Source: Crossiella sp. S99.2
GTDB lineage: Bacteria > Actinomycetota > Actinomycetes > Mycobacteriales > Pseudonocardiaceae
DNA: 64,000 bases
NCBI RefSeq assembly: GCF_023094165.1
Contig: NZ_JALMDK010000006.1
Coordinates: 310,001 to 374,000, forward strand
Reading direction: 5' to 3'
The position numbers and the translations under genes were made by a program. Below, piece by piece: positions 1-9,291 of this stretch (position 1 is its first letter; every line of letters begins with the position of its first letter). The notes beneath the pieces were generated by a model. It had not been told where the DNA came from. It searched no databases and was given only the letters and a program-made list of their open reading frames with translations.

Positions 1-1
1 G

Positions 2-190
2 GGCTTGGCCTGGCTCTGGCTGAAGAACCGGCGCCCGGACGGCCCTGATCCGTTGGCGAACGCGGGTGTGCACGTGGTGCGCACGCCGGTGGAGCAGTTG
101 GCCGAGGCGCCTGACACGGTGGCCGAGGAACTGCGGATGGCGTATTCCCTGGCGCGGCTCAGCCCGCGACCGGGTGTGATCGCGAGCTGA
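2..190 (+). CDS. C-terminal fragment of an unknown protein (cut by window edge)
   Basis: An open frame runs in from the left edge and stops at TGA 188-190, giving about 62 C-terminal residues. I see no recognisable motif: the fragment is charged, ends in SLARLSPRPGVIAS, and has no membrane segment. A TTG at position 5 could serve as a start, but no ribosome site can be judged so close to the edge, so a truncated longer gene is more likely. It converges on glyS with 26 bp between the stop codons. Confidence 0.5.
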   Translation, partial: GLAWLWLKNRRPDGPDPLANAGVHVVRTPVEQLAEAPDTVAEELRMAYSLARLSPRPGVIAS

Positions 191-216
191 GCCGGGAAGG
201 AGTGGGAGTCGTGACC

Positions 217-1602
<1,386 letters not shown>

Positions 1603-2427
1603 GGACACTCCAGAGCAGGTCATAGGCATTCAGCGGGAGGCTGCAAGGGTAGCGACCGCCTTTTCGCCCCCGACAACCGCGTTCCACCACCCCCCATTTC
1701 CACCCCACCCCAGCCCCCCTCACCCCACCAAACCCACCCCCGCCACCCCACGCCATCCCCCAACCCGCCACGCCCCCAACTCAAGGCCACCCTCTTCCAC
1801 CAAACCCCCCACCCTCACAACTTCAGCCCCACCCCGCCGGCCCCGCACCACCACGGCACACCCACCAAGCCCAGTCCTCACCCCCACAACACAGCCCGCA
1901 AACCCACGGTCATCCCCAGCCTCTCCCCCCGCCACGCCCTCCGCCCCAATCCCGCCAAGCCCTCCGCCCCAGCCCCGCCATACCTTCGGCCCGTTCCACC
2001 CCGCCACGCCAAGAGCCCTCACCCAGCTCAGCTCCCTGGCCCTGGCTTGCCCACAGCCCCGGTCTCTGGCGCGGGCCACCAACTCCCCCGGCCAGCCCGG
2101 TCCCGGCTCCGGCTCACAAAATCCCCAGCCCCCAACCCCGCGACCGCGCCTGTTCCTCCCGGGCCAACCTCCCCCTCCCCCAAACCACCCCAAACCCAAG
2201 ACCGCTCCCGCCCACCCGCTCCCCGCCACACCGGGACCACCCGGCACCAAGGCCCCCGCACAGCCACAAAAGCCCCAAGCCGAGCGCCCGCGTCAGCCCT
2301 GCCTCAGCCGAAGGCCGACCACCCCAGCCAGCCCTTCAACCAACCACGTCACCAGAGCCCAACCCCAGCGAACGCCCCCAGCCTCCACCCCTCCACGAAG
2401 GCCAGCCCCCGAACACCCCCGAATCCC
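1603..2427. other. 825-bp gene-free, C-rich low-complexity stretch
   Basis: The plus strand here is strongly C-biased with very few G, built from runs of C, CCA and CACC. Open frames exist on both strands, but their products are Pro/Thr/Ser-rich (plus) or Gly/Val/Trp-rich (minus), have no domain, and simply reflect composition. The bias continues through the thioesterase gene to about 3140. I find no promoter, RNA gene or repeat unit I can define. Confidence 0.6.
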
Positions 2428-2847
2428 TTACAGCCCAACCAACTCCGGCCGCGCAGCCAGCCCTCGGAACACCGCCTCCGGATCCGCCACCAGTCGCCGG
2501 GTCCCCAGATCCAGCACCCCACCCACATTCAGCACCTCGGCAACGAGTTCCTCTCCGCGCCGAACCTCCTGCCGCACCCGGAAAACCTTCCCCTGGCCCC
2601 ACTCGAACACGCAGTCCAACTCAACCTGGTCGCCCGCCCGCAGTTCCCGGTGATACCGAATGGTCTCCTCGATCCGCACCGGCGCGACCCCCAACTCCCG
2701 CAACGCTTCCAGGCCGATCCCCGCCGCCCGCAAACATTCCCACCGCACGTGCTCGGCGTACTGCAAGTACACCGCCCCGTTCACGTGCCCCAACGAGTCC
2801 AGCTCATAAGCCCGGACCCCGATCCCAACCCGAAACCCATGCCCCAT
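2428..2847 (-). CDS. Acyl-CoA thioesterase, hot-dog fold (YbgC/4-hydroxybenzoyl-CoA thioesterase family)
   Basis: It probably hydrolyses an acyl-CoA thioester in the cytoplasm; the substrate cannot be read from sequence. The 139-residue protein has the family's N-terminal catalytic region, RAYELDSLGHVNGAVYLQY, where the aspartate and the HVN triad are expected. The middle RYHRELRAGDQVELD and the C-terminal beta strands complete one hot-dog domain of normal length. ATG 2847 is chosen because GGGGAG lies 6 nt upstream; a GTG at 2853 is possible. It sits alone inside the C-rich stretch and shares its skewed composition, although its amino-acid motifs are intact. Confidence 0.85.
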   Translation of the reverse strand: MGHGFRVGIGVRAYELDSLGHVNGAVYLQYAEHVRWECLRAAGIGLEALRELGVAPVRIEETIRYHRELRAGDQVELDCVFEWGQGKVFRVRQEVRRGEELVAEVLNVGGVLDLGTRRLVADPEAVFRGLAARPELVGL

Positions 2848-3143
2848 AACCACTCCCCACGCCAGTTCCGACTGGCGCGCACGCTAACCCCCACCCCCGA
2901 CACCCATCCGCCCACCAACCGGCCAGGTCCGCCTGGCCGCCTCACCCCGACGACCCCTGACCGCACCGACCCAACTCGCCCGCCCAACTCACCCGGCAAG
3001 GCCCCGCTCTCGGCCTGCTCCCGCTCGCCAAGTCCATCCCCAGACCCGGCTCTTCCTTCGCTCCCACACGCCAGCCGTACTTCTACGTCCGCGGCCCCCT
3101 GTCTCCTCCCGCTCGTCCGCCGCCGCGACAGCCGCGGTCCGCC

Positions 3144-4607
3144 TCAACGCCCCAGTTCGGCTCGGATCGCCGCGGGCAGCCCAGTCCCCTGGTTGAGCTG
3201 CAGGTGCGGGTTGTACCGCGCGACCGTCTCCGCAAAGTCCCGCCAGTGCTCGCCGAGCCGCGCCGCATGCGGCCACACCCCGTCCCAGCAACCCCAGATC
3301 GGGTAGGCCACGCCCCCGTCGGCGCGCGCTTGTTCATGCGCGCCCCGCCTGCTGCCGCGCACGGTGGCGGTCCAGGACGGGTCGGCGCCGGGCAGGCCGC
3401 GGTCGCGGAGGGTGTCGACCAGCACGATCCGGTCGCTGTCCCCGGCGGGCACGGCGAATGCCGGGCGGGTGAAGGCGGACCTGCGGTGTGGGAAGGCGAG
3501 CACGAACTGCGGGATCTCGGTGGCCCAGTCCGCCGGGGTGAACGCGGCGACCCGGCGGGTCAGGTAGTGCTCGGCGTGCTGGCCGGACAGCAGCACGTCG
3601 TCCCAGAGTTTTGTGGTGTCGTCCCAGGAAAGTGAGGTGCGGAAACTGTCGAACATCTCGGTGATCATCCGGCTGCGTTCGGGGTAGGTCACCAACTGCG
3701 TCAGGCGATGTTCCGGTTCCGGTTCCACCGGCAGCGGCTGTGTCTCGTGGCGGTCGGTGTGCTGGTAGGCGTGCACCTGGAAGGTCGCGCCGGGCCTGCC
3801 GCCGGTGCCGGGTCGTTGGACCCACAGGTAGACCTCGTCGGCGGCCTCGTTGTCCATGAGGCAGTCCATGGCGGCGAAGGCGGTCGCGGCGTCGGCGTAG
3901 TCCAGCAGGTCCAGTTGCACGCGCGGCTGGGCCGGGGTCAGTTCGAGCCAGGCGTCGGTGATCACGCCGACGGCGCCGAGTCCGGCCAGCGCGGCCTCGA
4001 ACAGGTCGCGGTGTTCGGTGGCCGAGGCGAGCAGGATCTCGCCGCGGCCGGTGACCACCCGGAGGCGGCGGACCCGGTCGGCCAGGGTGCCTTCGCGCCA
4101 CCACGCGGAGATGCCGCCGACCGCGAGCACGCCGCCGACGGTCAGCCCGTGGTAGTCGGGCAGGCCGGCGGCCGGGCGGTGGCCCGCGGCGAAGGCCGCG
4201 GCGTCGAGGTCGGCGAGCATGGCCGCGGCGCCGACCTGGATGACGCCCTCGGCGTCGACCTCGCCGATCCGGCCGAGGCCGCCGACGAGGGTGAGCACCA
4301 CGCCGTCGGTGAGGGCGTGCCCGGACAGGCAGTGGCCCGCGCCACGGACCGCGACCGGGATGCCACGCGCACCGGTGTGCCGCAACAGTTCCGCCACGGC
4401 CTCGGCGGTTCCGGCGCGGAACACCGCGGCGGGGCGCCGGTGGTCGAGGTTGCCCGCGTCGGTGGCCGCGGCCTCGCGGGCGGCCGGGTCGACGGTGAGG
4501 TCACCGGACCAGTGGGTGGCGCGTTGTTCCAGCTCGGCCAGCCAGGCCGGGGGCGGAGCAGCGGCCTGGTCGGGCTGGGTCGCCGTCGCGGGTTGGGCCA
4601 CGCTCAT
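3144..4607 (-). CDS. FAD-linked oxidoreductase, PCMH type (cytokinin-dehydrogenase-like)
   Basis: A 487-residue flavoprotein, probably an oxidase or dehydrogenase of a small alcohol or amine substrate. The PCMH FAD domain occupies roughly residues 50-230: RGIPVAVRGAGHCLSGH is the loop that carries the flavin-binding histidine in relatives, followed by the GLTVGGVLAVGGI block. The C-terminal half resembles the substrate domain of BBE/cytokinin-dehydrogenase enzymes, with LQLNQGTGLP near the end. ATG 4607 starts a hydrophilic Ala/Pro/Gln-rich N-terminus; an upstream in-frame start at 4733 would run into the sortase coding region and is less likely. No secretion signal is clear. It lies 34 bp downstream of the sortase gene on the same strand. 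Confidence 0.82.
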   Translation of the reverse strand: MSVAQPATATQPDQAAAPPPAWLAELEQRATHWSGDLTVDPAAREAAATDAGNLDHRRPAAVFRAGTAEAVAELLRHTGARGIPVAVRGAGHCLSGHALTDGVVLTLVGGLGRIGEVDAEGVIQVGAAAMLADLDAAAFAAGHRPAAGLPDYHGLTVGGVLAVGGISAWWREGTLADRVRRLRVVTGRGEILLASATEHRDLFEAALAGLGAVGVITDAWLELTPAQPRVQLDLLDYADAATAFAAMDCLMDNEAADEVYLWVQRPGTGGRPGATFQVHAYQHTDRHETQPLPVEPEPEHRLTQLVTYPERSRMITEMFDSFRTSLSWDDTTKLWDDVLLSGQHAEHYLTRRVAAFTPADWATEIPQFVLAFPHRRSAFTRPAFAVPAGDSDRIVLVDTLRDRGLPGADPSWTATVRGSRRGAHEQARADGGVAYPIWGCWDGVWPHAARLGEHWRDFAETVARYNPHLQLNQGTGLPAAIRAELGR

Positions 4608-4641
4608 GGACGTCTCGGCTTTCCGGCCGGTGGCTGCCGGC

Positions 4642-5640
4642 TCAGTTGAGGTGTGCCTGTGGCGACACGGGTTCGGCCACCACGATGCGATTGTCGCGGT
4701 AGCCGTCGGTGCCGCCGACGAAGTCCCCGCCACAGGTGACGAGCACGACCCGGTGCGGTCCGCGCGCGTTGAACAGCCGTTCGGCGTGCCGGGGCAGTTC
4801 GTCCTTGTGCAGGGTGAGGATCTCGGTGACGCGGTAGGTCCAGCGCAGGCCCGCGGCGTCGGCGATCGTCACCGGCTGACCGCGCTCGGCGCGCCACAGC
4901 TCGTCGAATGGTCCGGTGCGGCCACGCCAGTTGACGTGGCCGGACAGCACCGCGGCCCCGTTCGGCGCGCCCAGGCCGACGCCCCACCAGGCGGCCTCGT
5001 CGAGGCTGTCCGGGATGGGCAGGGTGCCGTCGGGAGTGATCTCCCGGCGCACCAGCCGCGCGCTGCCGCCGGCGGCGAGCCGGATGGTGCCCGGCCGTTG
5101 CCCCGGCGGCGGCGTGGTGACCGTCATCGGCGCGCTGCTGGCGGTCCCCGGCGGTGTGCTGCTCCGCGACGTCGCCAGCGGCAGCACAAGATCCGGAGCG
5201 GGGGCGGTGGGGAGGGGGTGGGGGGTGGGCCCCCTGAAGGCGGCGGCGAAGGCGACGGTCGCGCCCACGGCGAGTGCCGTGAGCACGACCGCACCGATCA
5301 CGAGTCGCCTGCGAGGAGGCCGCGACTTCTCCCCGTTGGCGGGCTCGAGGTTCGTGGCGGGCGCCACCGGGGTGGCCGGTGCGGCGTCTGCCGGGGCGAC
5401 GTTCAACGACGTGTTGCTGGTCGCTGACGCGCCGGTCGTCGCTGGCTGGCTGGTGGTCGCTGACGTGCCGGCCGCCGACGTGTTGGTCGTCGCTGATGTG
5501 CCGGTCGCCGACGTGCTGGTGGTCGCTGATGCGCTGGTCGTCGAGGGCGAAGTGGCGGCTTGAGTTGGCGGGGTGGGCTTCTCCTCGCCTGGCGGGTGGG
5601 TCGGGGGGAGGCCCGGCTCGGGGTCCGATCCCGACCACAT
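4642..5640 (-). CDS. Class F sortase
   Basis: A membrane transpeptidase that attaches or processes surface proteins. The 332-residue protein has a Pro/Ser/Thr/Ala-rich cytoplasmic N-terminus with short TSAT/TSA repeats (about residues 20-70), one transmembrane helix (RLVIGAVVLTALAVGATVAF, about 100-119) and a C-terminal sortase barrel. The catalytic set is visible: His235 in SGHVNW, Cys303 in LVTCGG and Arg318 in DNRIVV. The order and spacing match class F enzymes of actinobacteria. ATG 5640 lies 5 nt after the stop of the upstream gene, so the two are co-transcribed. That upstream product has a wall-anchor-like tail and is its likely substrate. An ORF extending to 5949 exists but would overlap that gene. 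Confidence 0.9.
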   Translation of the reverse strand: MWSGSDPEPGLPPTHPPGEEKPTPPTQAATSPSTTSASATTSTSATGTSATTNTSAAGTSATTSQPATTGASATSNTSLNVAPADAAPATPVAPATNLEPANGEKSRPPRRRLVIGAVVLTALAVGATVAFAAAFRGPTPHPLPTAPAPDLVLPLATSRSSTPPGTASSAPMTVTTPPPGQRPGTIRLAAGGSARLVRREITPDGTLPIPDSLDEAAWWGVGLGAPNGAAVLSGHVNWRGRTGPFDELWRAERGQPVTIADAAGLRWTYRVTEILTLHKDELPRHAERLFNARGPHRVVLVTCGGDFVGGTDGYRDNRIVVAEPVSPQAHLN

Positions 5641-5645
5641 CTGGG

Positions 5646-6956
5646 TCAGTCCTCGTGGCCGCGGCGGACGCTGGTGGCGTGTTGGCGGCGGGCGAGAGCG
5701 GGGGTGGCGCGGCGGCGCAGGATCACGGCGGCGCCGGTGGTGGTGAGCAGAGCCAGGCCGAGTAGAGCCAGGGGGAGGGTGTCCGGGCCGGTGCTGGTGG
5801 TGGCGCCGGGGCTGGCCTGGGGGTGCTGGCCGGGGTGGTCGGCGGGGTTGGCCTGGGGGCCTGCCGGGATCTTGACCGGGACGGTGGGGGTGCTGGTGGT
5901 GGTCGCGGTGGGGTCGGGCTTGGGGGTGAAGTCCTTGGCGGTGGTGCACAGGGCGGCGCCCAGAACGAAGGTGTGGTCGGCCAGGACGGGGCCCTTGCCG
6001 TCCGCGGGGTCGCCGCCATGGGCGCCCTTGCCGTCGCCGGGGGTGCTGCCGGGGGCGCCCTTGCCGTCGCCGGGGGTGTTGCCACCGGAGGAGGCGTTGC
6101 CGGAGGAGGCGTTGCCGCTGGGCACGCTGCCACCGCCGGTGCCGTCAGTGCCGTCAGTGGGGAGTTTGCCGTCTGGGGCGCGGTAGTCGAGGACGTCGAC
6201 CCGCCAGCCCGCGACGGCCTCCACGCCCCGGCTGGCGAGGGCGGTCTGGGTGACCAGGTCGCTGAGCTTGGTGACGCGGCGGATGGTGATGTCGGAGACG
6301 ATCTCGCCCCCGTCGGTGCTGCGGCCGGTGGGCACGTTGGGGCTGGTGAGAGGCTCGGCGCCGGTGGGGAGGTTGACTTTGCGGAGCTGGCCGTCGGCGT
6401 AGCGCAGCCACAGGCCGTCGGCGGTGGTGGTGCTGGTCAGGGTGGTCGGGGTGGCGCAGCTCGCCTCGGTGACGGCGTTCTGCAGGTAGACCAGCTGGCC
6501 GTGGTCGGTGGCGGTGACGCCCAGGTCGCCGGTGATCTTGGCGGTGGGGGCGTGGTTGGCGCGGAGGGTGGCTTCGGCGCGGTAGCGGGCCTGGCCCGCT
6601 GGCACGCCTGGTGGCGGGGTGTCCTTGTGCGCGGCGGCGGTGCCCGCGCCCAGGCGGAAGCGGCCCTCGGTCTGGGGGTCCGGCAGGCTGAGGCGGTCGC
6701 CGGCCTCGACGGTGTCGCCGGGGTTGAGCGGGGAGCGCAGCAGCTTGCTCAGCGACGGGGACGGGGTGAGGGCCGCGCCCTGTCCGGCCAGGACCAGGGC
6801 GTGCGCGAGGGGGCCGGTGTGTTCGTCAACCGGGTCCGCGAGGGCGGCGCCGGGAGTGGCCAGCAGCAGCGCGGTGGCGGTCACGAGCATGGCGACGCCG
6901 GTGGCGGCGTGGCTGATGACCGGGCGGGTCCCTGGGCAGGGCGGTCGGACGGGCAT
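5646..6956 (-). CDS. Secreted surface protein with C-terminal anchor signal; likely sortase substrate
   Basis: This 436-residue product has an N-terminal signal peptide (hydrophobic stretch VAMLVTATALLLATPGAALA, residues about 21-40). A beta-rich central region of unknown fold follows, then a Gly/Ser/Asp/Lys-rich linker with repeats GNASS and PGDGKG, and a C-terminal tail of TGPDTLP, a hydrophobic helix and RRR. That tail has the layout of a cell-wall sorting signal, but the pentapeptide is not a classical LPxTG. ATG 6956 is supported by GGGGGAG just upstream. The sortase gene starts 5 nt after its stop codon. Two cysteines might form one disulfide. Function beyond surface display is unknown. 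Confidence 0.75.
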   Translation of the reverse strand: MPVRPPCPGTRPVISHAATGVAMLVTATALLLATPGAALADPVDEHTGPLAHALVLAGQGAALTPSPSLSKLLRSPLNPGDTVEAGDRLSLPDPQTEGRFRLGAGTAAAHKDTPPPGVPAGQARYRAEATLRANHAPTAKITGDLGVTATDHGQLVYLQNAVTEASCATPTTLTSTTTADGLWLRYADGQLRKVNLPTGAEPLTSPNVPTGRSTDGGEIVSDITIRRVTKLSDLVTQTALASRGVEAVAGWRVDVLDYRAPDGKLPTDGTDGTGGGSVPSGNASSGNASSGGNTPGDGKGAPGSTPGDGKGAHGGDPADGKGPVLADHTFVLGAALCTTAKDFTPKPDPTATTTSTPTVPVKIPAGPQANPADHPGQHPQASPGATTSTGPDTLPLALLGLALLTTTGAAVILRRRATPALARRQHATSVRRGHED

Positions 6957-7148
6957 GCGCGCTCCCCCATGAGAATCACCCATCAGAGGTGTGTTGAGCA
7001 CTGTGCCAGAGGTGCTCAGCACTAAGGAAGGGCTTGTGAAAAAAGGGGCAAGTTCACCCTTTCAGGGCAGAGCCGACCACTGAGCGAGCAATGCACAGGT
7101 GCGCATATGAGTATCGGTTGGTCATCGAGTCCAGAAAGGCGACACACC

Positions 7149-7484
7149 ATGACCAGCACCCTTGAGCACCGGCCCGCCGAAACGCACCGGCACACCCACG
7201 GTCCCGGTTGCGGGCACGACGCGGTGGTGCACGGCGACCACGTCGACTACCTGCACGACGGGCACGTGCACCGGGAGCACCGGACCGAGGACGGGGTGCA
7301 CTACGACGAGTGCGCGCGGTGCCAGTGCGCGAACTGCACGGACTCCTGCGCGCTGTGCCAGTGCGCCGACTGCAGCTGCGCGACCTGCAACCACGCCCGG
7401 TGCGACTGCGCGGGTTGTTCGGACGCCTGCGCCAACTGCACGTGCGCGGACTGCTCCTGCGCGACCTGCGACCACGCGGCCTGA
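7149..7484 (+). CDS. Cys/His-rich metallothionein-like metal-binding protein
   Basis: A 111-residue protein in two parts. The N-terminal half (residues about 10-50) is His-rich: HRHTHGPGCGHD, then VVHGDHVDYLHDGHVHREH. I recall this pattern from small actinobacterial proteins often labelled zinc-related. The C-terminal half holds 19 cysteines in about 55 residues, arranged as repeated C-x-C and C-x2-C units; the module CADCSCATC with a following [N/D]HA occurs twice. This is metallothionein-like but matches no classical family I know. ATG 7149 is preceded by AGAAAGGCG; an upstream ATG at 7107 is less likely. It is divergent from the surface-protein gene and about 0.9 kb from the SmtB/Zur regulators, so zinc sequestration is a reasonable inference. 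Confidence 0.8.
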   Translation: MTSTLEHRPAETHRHTHGPGCGHDAVVHGDHVDYLHDGHVHREHRTEDGVHYDECARCQCANCTDSCALCQCADCSCATCNHARCDCAGCSDACANCTCADCSCATCDHAA

Positions 7485-7542
7485 GCCGCGGCCGCGCAGA
7501 GGGGGTGGGCGGGGTCCAGCGGCGGGCCAGGGCGAGGCGGGG

Positions 7543-7926
7543 TTAGTGGCGGGGGGTTGCCGGGCCGCCTGCCTCGCCCAGGCGGACTGTGCCGGCGTCC
7601 TTGGCGACCAGGCTGTCGCGGCGTTGCGCGATGCCGCCGGTGACGTCCCACAGCTCCTCGTAGGCCGCTGGTTCGTCCGCCAACGCCTGGGAGAGCAGGG
7701 GGATGACGTGTTCGCGGACCTCGAACGGGGACAGTGCCTTGCGGTAGGCGGGGACCGAGTCGAATTCGGCGATCAGCACCCAGCGGTCCGCTTCGTCGGT
7801 GGCCCGGCTCAGCCTGCCGCGGCGGCAGTGCGGGCCCGCGGTGAGCAGTTCCAGGGCATGTCTGGCCCTGGCCAGGAAGTCCTCGACCTCGGCCTCGGGC
7901 ACGGCGAACCGGCAGACGAGCAGCAC
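7543..7926 (-). CDS. Antibiotic-biosynthesis-monooxygenase (ABM) fold protein
   Basis: A 127-residue protein with the alpha/beta dimeric ferredoxin-like fold typical of ABM and related small monooxygenase or heme-degrading proteins. It starts MLLVCRFAVP, has DRWVLIAEFDSVPAYRKAL in the middle, and an HVIPLLSQAL helix. ABM proteins act without cofactor on quinone-like substrates, or have no known activity; nothing here allows a choice. The start is GTG 7926. It converges on the metallothionein-like gene with 58 bp between them and is divergent from the small membrane protein that follows. Confidence 0.75.
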   Translation of the reverse strand: MLLVCRFAVPEAEVEDFLARARHALELLTAGPHCRRGRLSRATDEADRWVLIAEFDSVPAYRKALSPFEVREHVIPLLSQALADEPAAYEELWDVTGGIAQRRDSLVAKDAGTVRLGEAGGPATPRH

Positions 7927-7984
7927 ACCAGGGACCGTAGACGCCGCCGGTGAGCCGCCGGCGGGCTGGGTGTAGGAAAGAACT

Positions 7985-8287
7985 GTGAGCGGGTCGCAGT
8001 CTCAGCCTGGCCGGTCCTCCGGCGCCGGGCCGCACAGGTCGGCGCCGGGCGAATCCCGGCCGCGTAGGTCCGTGCCGCCGCCAGTGGTGTTCCTGGTGGC
8101 GGCGGCGGTGTTCGCGGCGGGAGTCATCGTCGGCGGGGTGCTCGGGGCGGTGTTGCTGGCCGCGCTGGGGTTGTTCGTGCTGGCCATGGTGGTCAGCACC
8201 TGGCCCCGGTTGCGGACGCCGGATCGGGTGTTGCGGATCGTGGTGCTGGCCATCCTGGTTGGGGTGATCGTTTCGCTTTTCCGCTAG
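7985..8287 (+). CDS. Small membrane protein (DUF6703-like)
   Basis: A 100-residue protein with a Ser/Gly/Pro/Arg-rich cytoplasmic N-terminus (about 30 residues) and three hydrophobic segments: VVFLVAAAVFAAGVIVGGVL, GAVLLAALGLFVLAMVVSTW and, after a charged RLRTPDRVLR loop, IVVLAILVGVIVSLF. It resembles the short actinobacterial membrane family DUF6703; function is unknown. The start is GTG 7985. It lies upstream of smtB-zur on the same strand with a 110-bp gap, so it is probably a separate unit. Confidence 0.7.
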   Translation: MSGSQSQPGRSSGAGPHRSAPGESRPRRSVPPPVVFLVAAAVFAAGVIVGGVLGAVLLAALGLFVLAMVVSTWPRLRTPDRVLRIVVLAILVGVIVSLFR

Positions 8288-8397
8288 GTGTGGCGAACTG
8301 ATCGGTAACCGGGTTGCCTAGGATGACGGGTAGCCTCGGTCGTTCACGGGCACGTAGCTGCGTGCCCCGGCGCCGGGCGGTGAGAGGAGCGCACATC

Positions 8398-8763
8398 GTG
8401 AACAGGGAGATCGCGCCGCTGGCCGATGACCATGTGCACTCCCCCGACCGTGCGCCGGTGCCGCCCGCCCCGCAACGTTCGGGTGACGTGCTGGCCATGG
8501 CCGGTGACCTGCTGCGCGCGCTGGCCGCGCCGGTCCGGATCGCCATCGTGTTGCAGCTGCGGGCCTCGGAACGGTGTGTGCACGAGCTGGTCGACGCTCT
8601 GGGCGTGGCCCAGCCGTTGATCAGTCAGCACCTGCGGGTGCTCAAGTCCGCCGGGGTCGTACGTGGCGAGCGGCACGGCCGGGAAGTGGTGTACCGCCTG
8701 GTGGACGAGCATCTCTCGCACATCGTGGTGGACGCGGTCGCGCACGTCGAGGAGGGGCAGTGA
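8398..8763 (+). CDS. smtB: ArsR/SmtB-family zinc-sensing repressor
   Basis: A 121-residue winged-helix repressor that should leave DNA when it binds zinc. The recognition region is VAQPLISQHLRVLKSAGVV, followed by the wing GERHGREVVYRL. The C-terminal helix shows a complete alpha-5 metal site with the SmtB/CzrA spacing D-x-H-x10-H-x2-E: Asp103, His105, His116 and Glu119. The N-terminal tail also has two histidines (DDHVHS). GTG 8398 is preceded by GAGAGGAG. The last four bases overlap the GTG start of zur, as in the mycobacterial smtB-zur operon, where SmtB represses the operon when zinc is low. A likely -10 element TAGGAT lies at 8319-8324. Confidence 0.92.
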   Translation: MNREIAPLADDHVHSPDRAPVPPAPQRSGDVLAMAGDLLRALAAPVRIAIVLQLRASERCVHELVDALGVAQPLISQHLRVLKSAGVVRGERHGREVVYRLVDEHLSHIVVDAVAHVEEGQ

Positions 8764-9176
8764 CAGTGAGCGAACGACCGGCCGCGGTGCCCGGACTGCG
8801 CTCGACCCGGCAGCGGGCCGCGGTGTCGAAGCTGCTGGACCAGGTGGATGAGTTCCGGTCGGCCCAGGAGATCCACGAGGAGCTGCGGCGGCGCGGTGAG
8901 GGCATCGGGCTGACCACGGTCTACCGCACGTTGCAGAGCCTGGCCGAGGTCGGCGAGCTGGACGTGCTGCGCACCGACTCGGGCGAGGCGATCTACCGGC
9001 GTTGTTCCCAGCACCACCATCACCACCTGGTGTGCCGCCGCTGCGGCCGCACAGTGGAGGTGGAGGGGCCGGATGTGGAGAAGTGGACCGAGCGGGTGGC
9101 GGCCGAACACGGGTTCGGCGAGGTCAGCCACACCGTGGAGATCTTCGGCACCTGCGCCGACTGCACCAGGGGCTGA
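8760..9176 (+). CDS. zur: Zinc uptake regulator, Fur family (FurB/Zur)
   Basis: A 138-residue Fur-family repressor that uses zinc as corepressor and normally silences zinc-uptake genes. The DNA-binding helix is in GIGLTTVYRTLQSLAEVGEL. The metal sites are visible: a HHHHH run just before LVCRRC (Cys92, Cys95), the HGFGEVSHTVE segment, and the C-terminal CADC (Cys132, Cys135), which together make the structural and regulatory zinc sites. GTG 8760 overlaps the smtB stop as GTGA, so translation is probably coupled. The pairing with smtB matches Rv2358-Rv2359 of M. tuberculosis, supporting Zur rather than iron-sensing Fur. Confidence 0.93.
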   Translation: MTVSERPAAVPGLRSTRQRAAVSKLLDQVDEFRSAQEIHEELRRRGEGIGLTTVYRTLQSLAEVGELDVLRTDSGEAIYRRCSQHHHHHLVCRRCGRTVEVEGPDVEKWTERVAAEHGFGEVSHTVEIFGTCADCTRG

Positions 9177-9243
9177 CTCGCCCACCCCGGGCCAGGGGAT
9201 CGACGGGCCGGGCGTTGTGCCAGGCCGAGCGTGCTGACCAGGC

Positions 9244-9281
9244 GGGCCGTGCCCGGGACTGTGCTGTCCCGGGCACGGCCC
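9244..9281. terminator. Bidirectional terminator between zur and the peptidase gene
   Basis: A perfect 16-bp inverted repeat (9244-9259 with 9266-9281, six-base loop TGTGCT) lies between two converging genes. It has no long T-run, which is usual for high-GC actinobacterial terminators. A 13-base near-repeat, GCTGAC[C/T]AGGCGGG, flanks it on both sides. Confidence 0.8.
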
Positions 9282-9291
9282 GATCTGCTGA

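Noticed and set aside
1720..2250. A 176-codon minus-strand frame in the C-rich tract
   Set aside because: The product is Gly/Val/Arg/Trp-rich low complexity that reflects base composition only.
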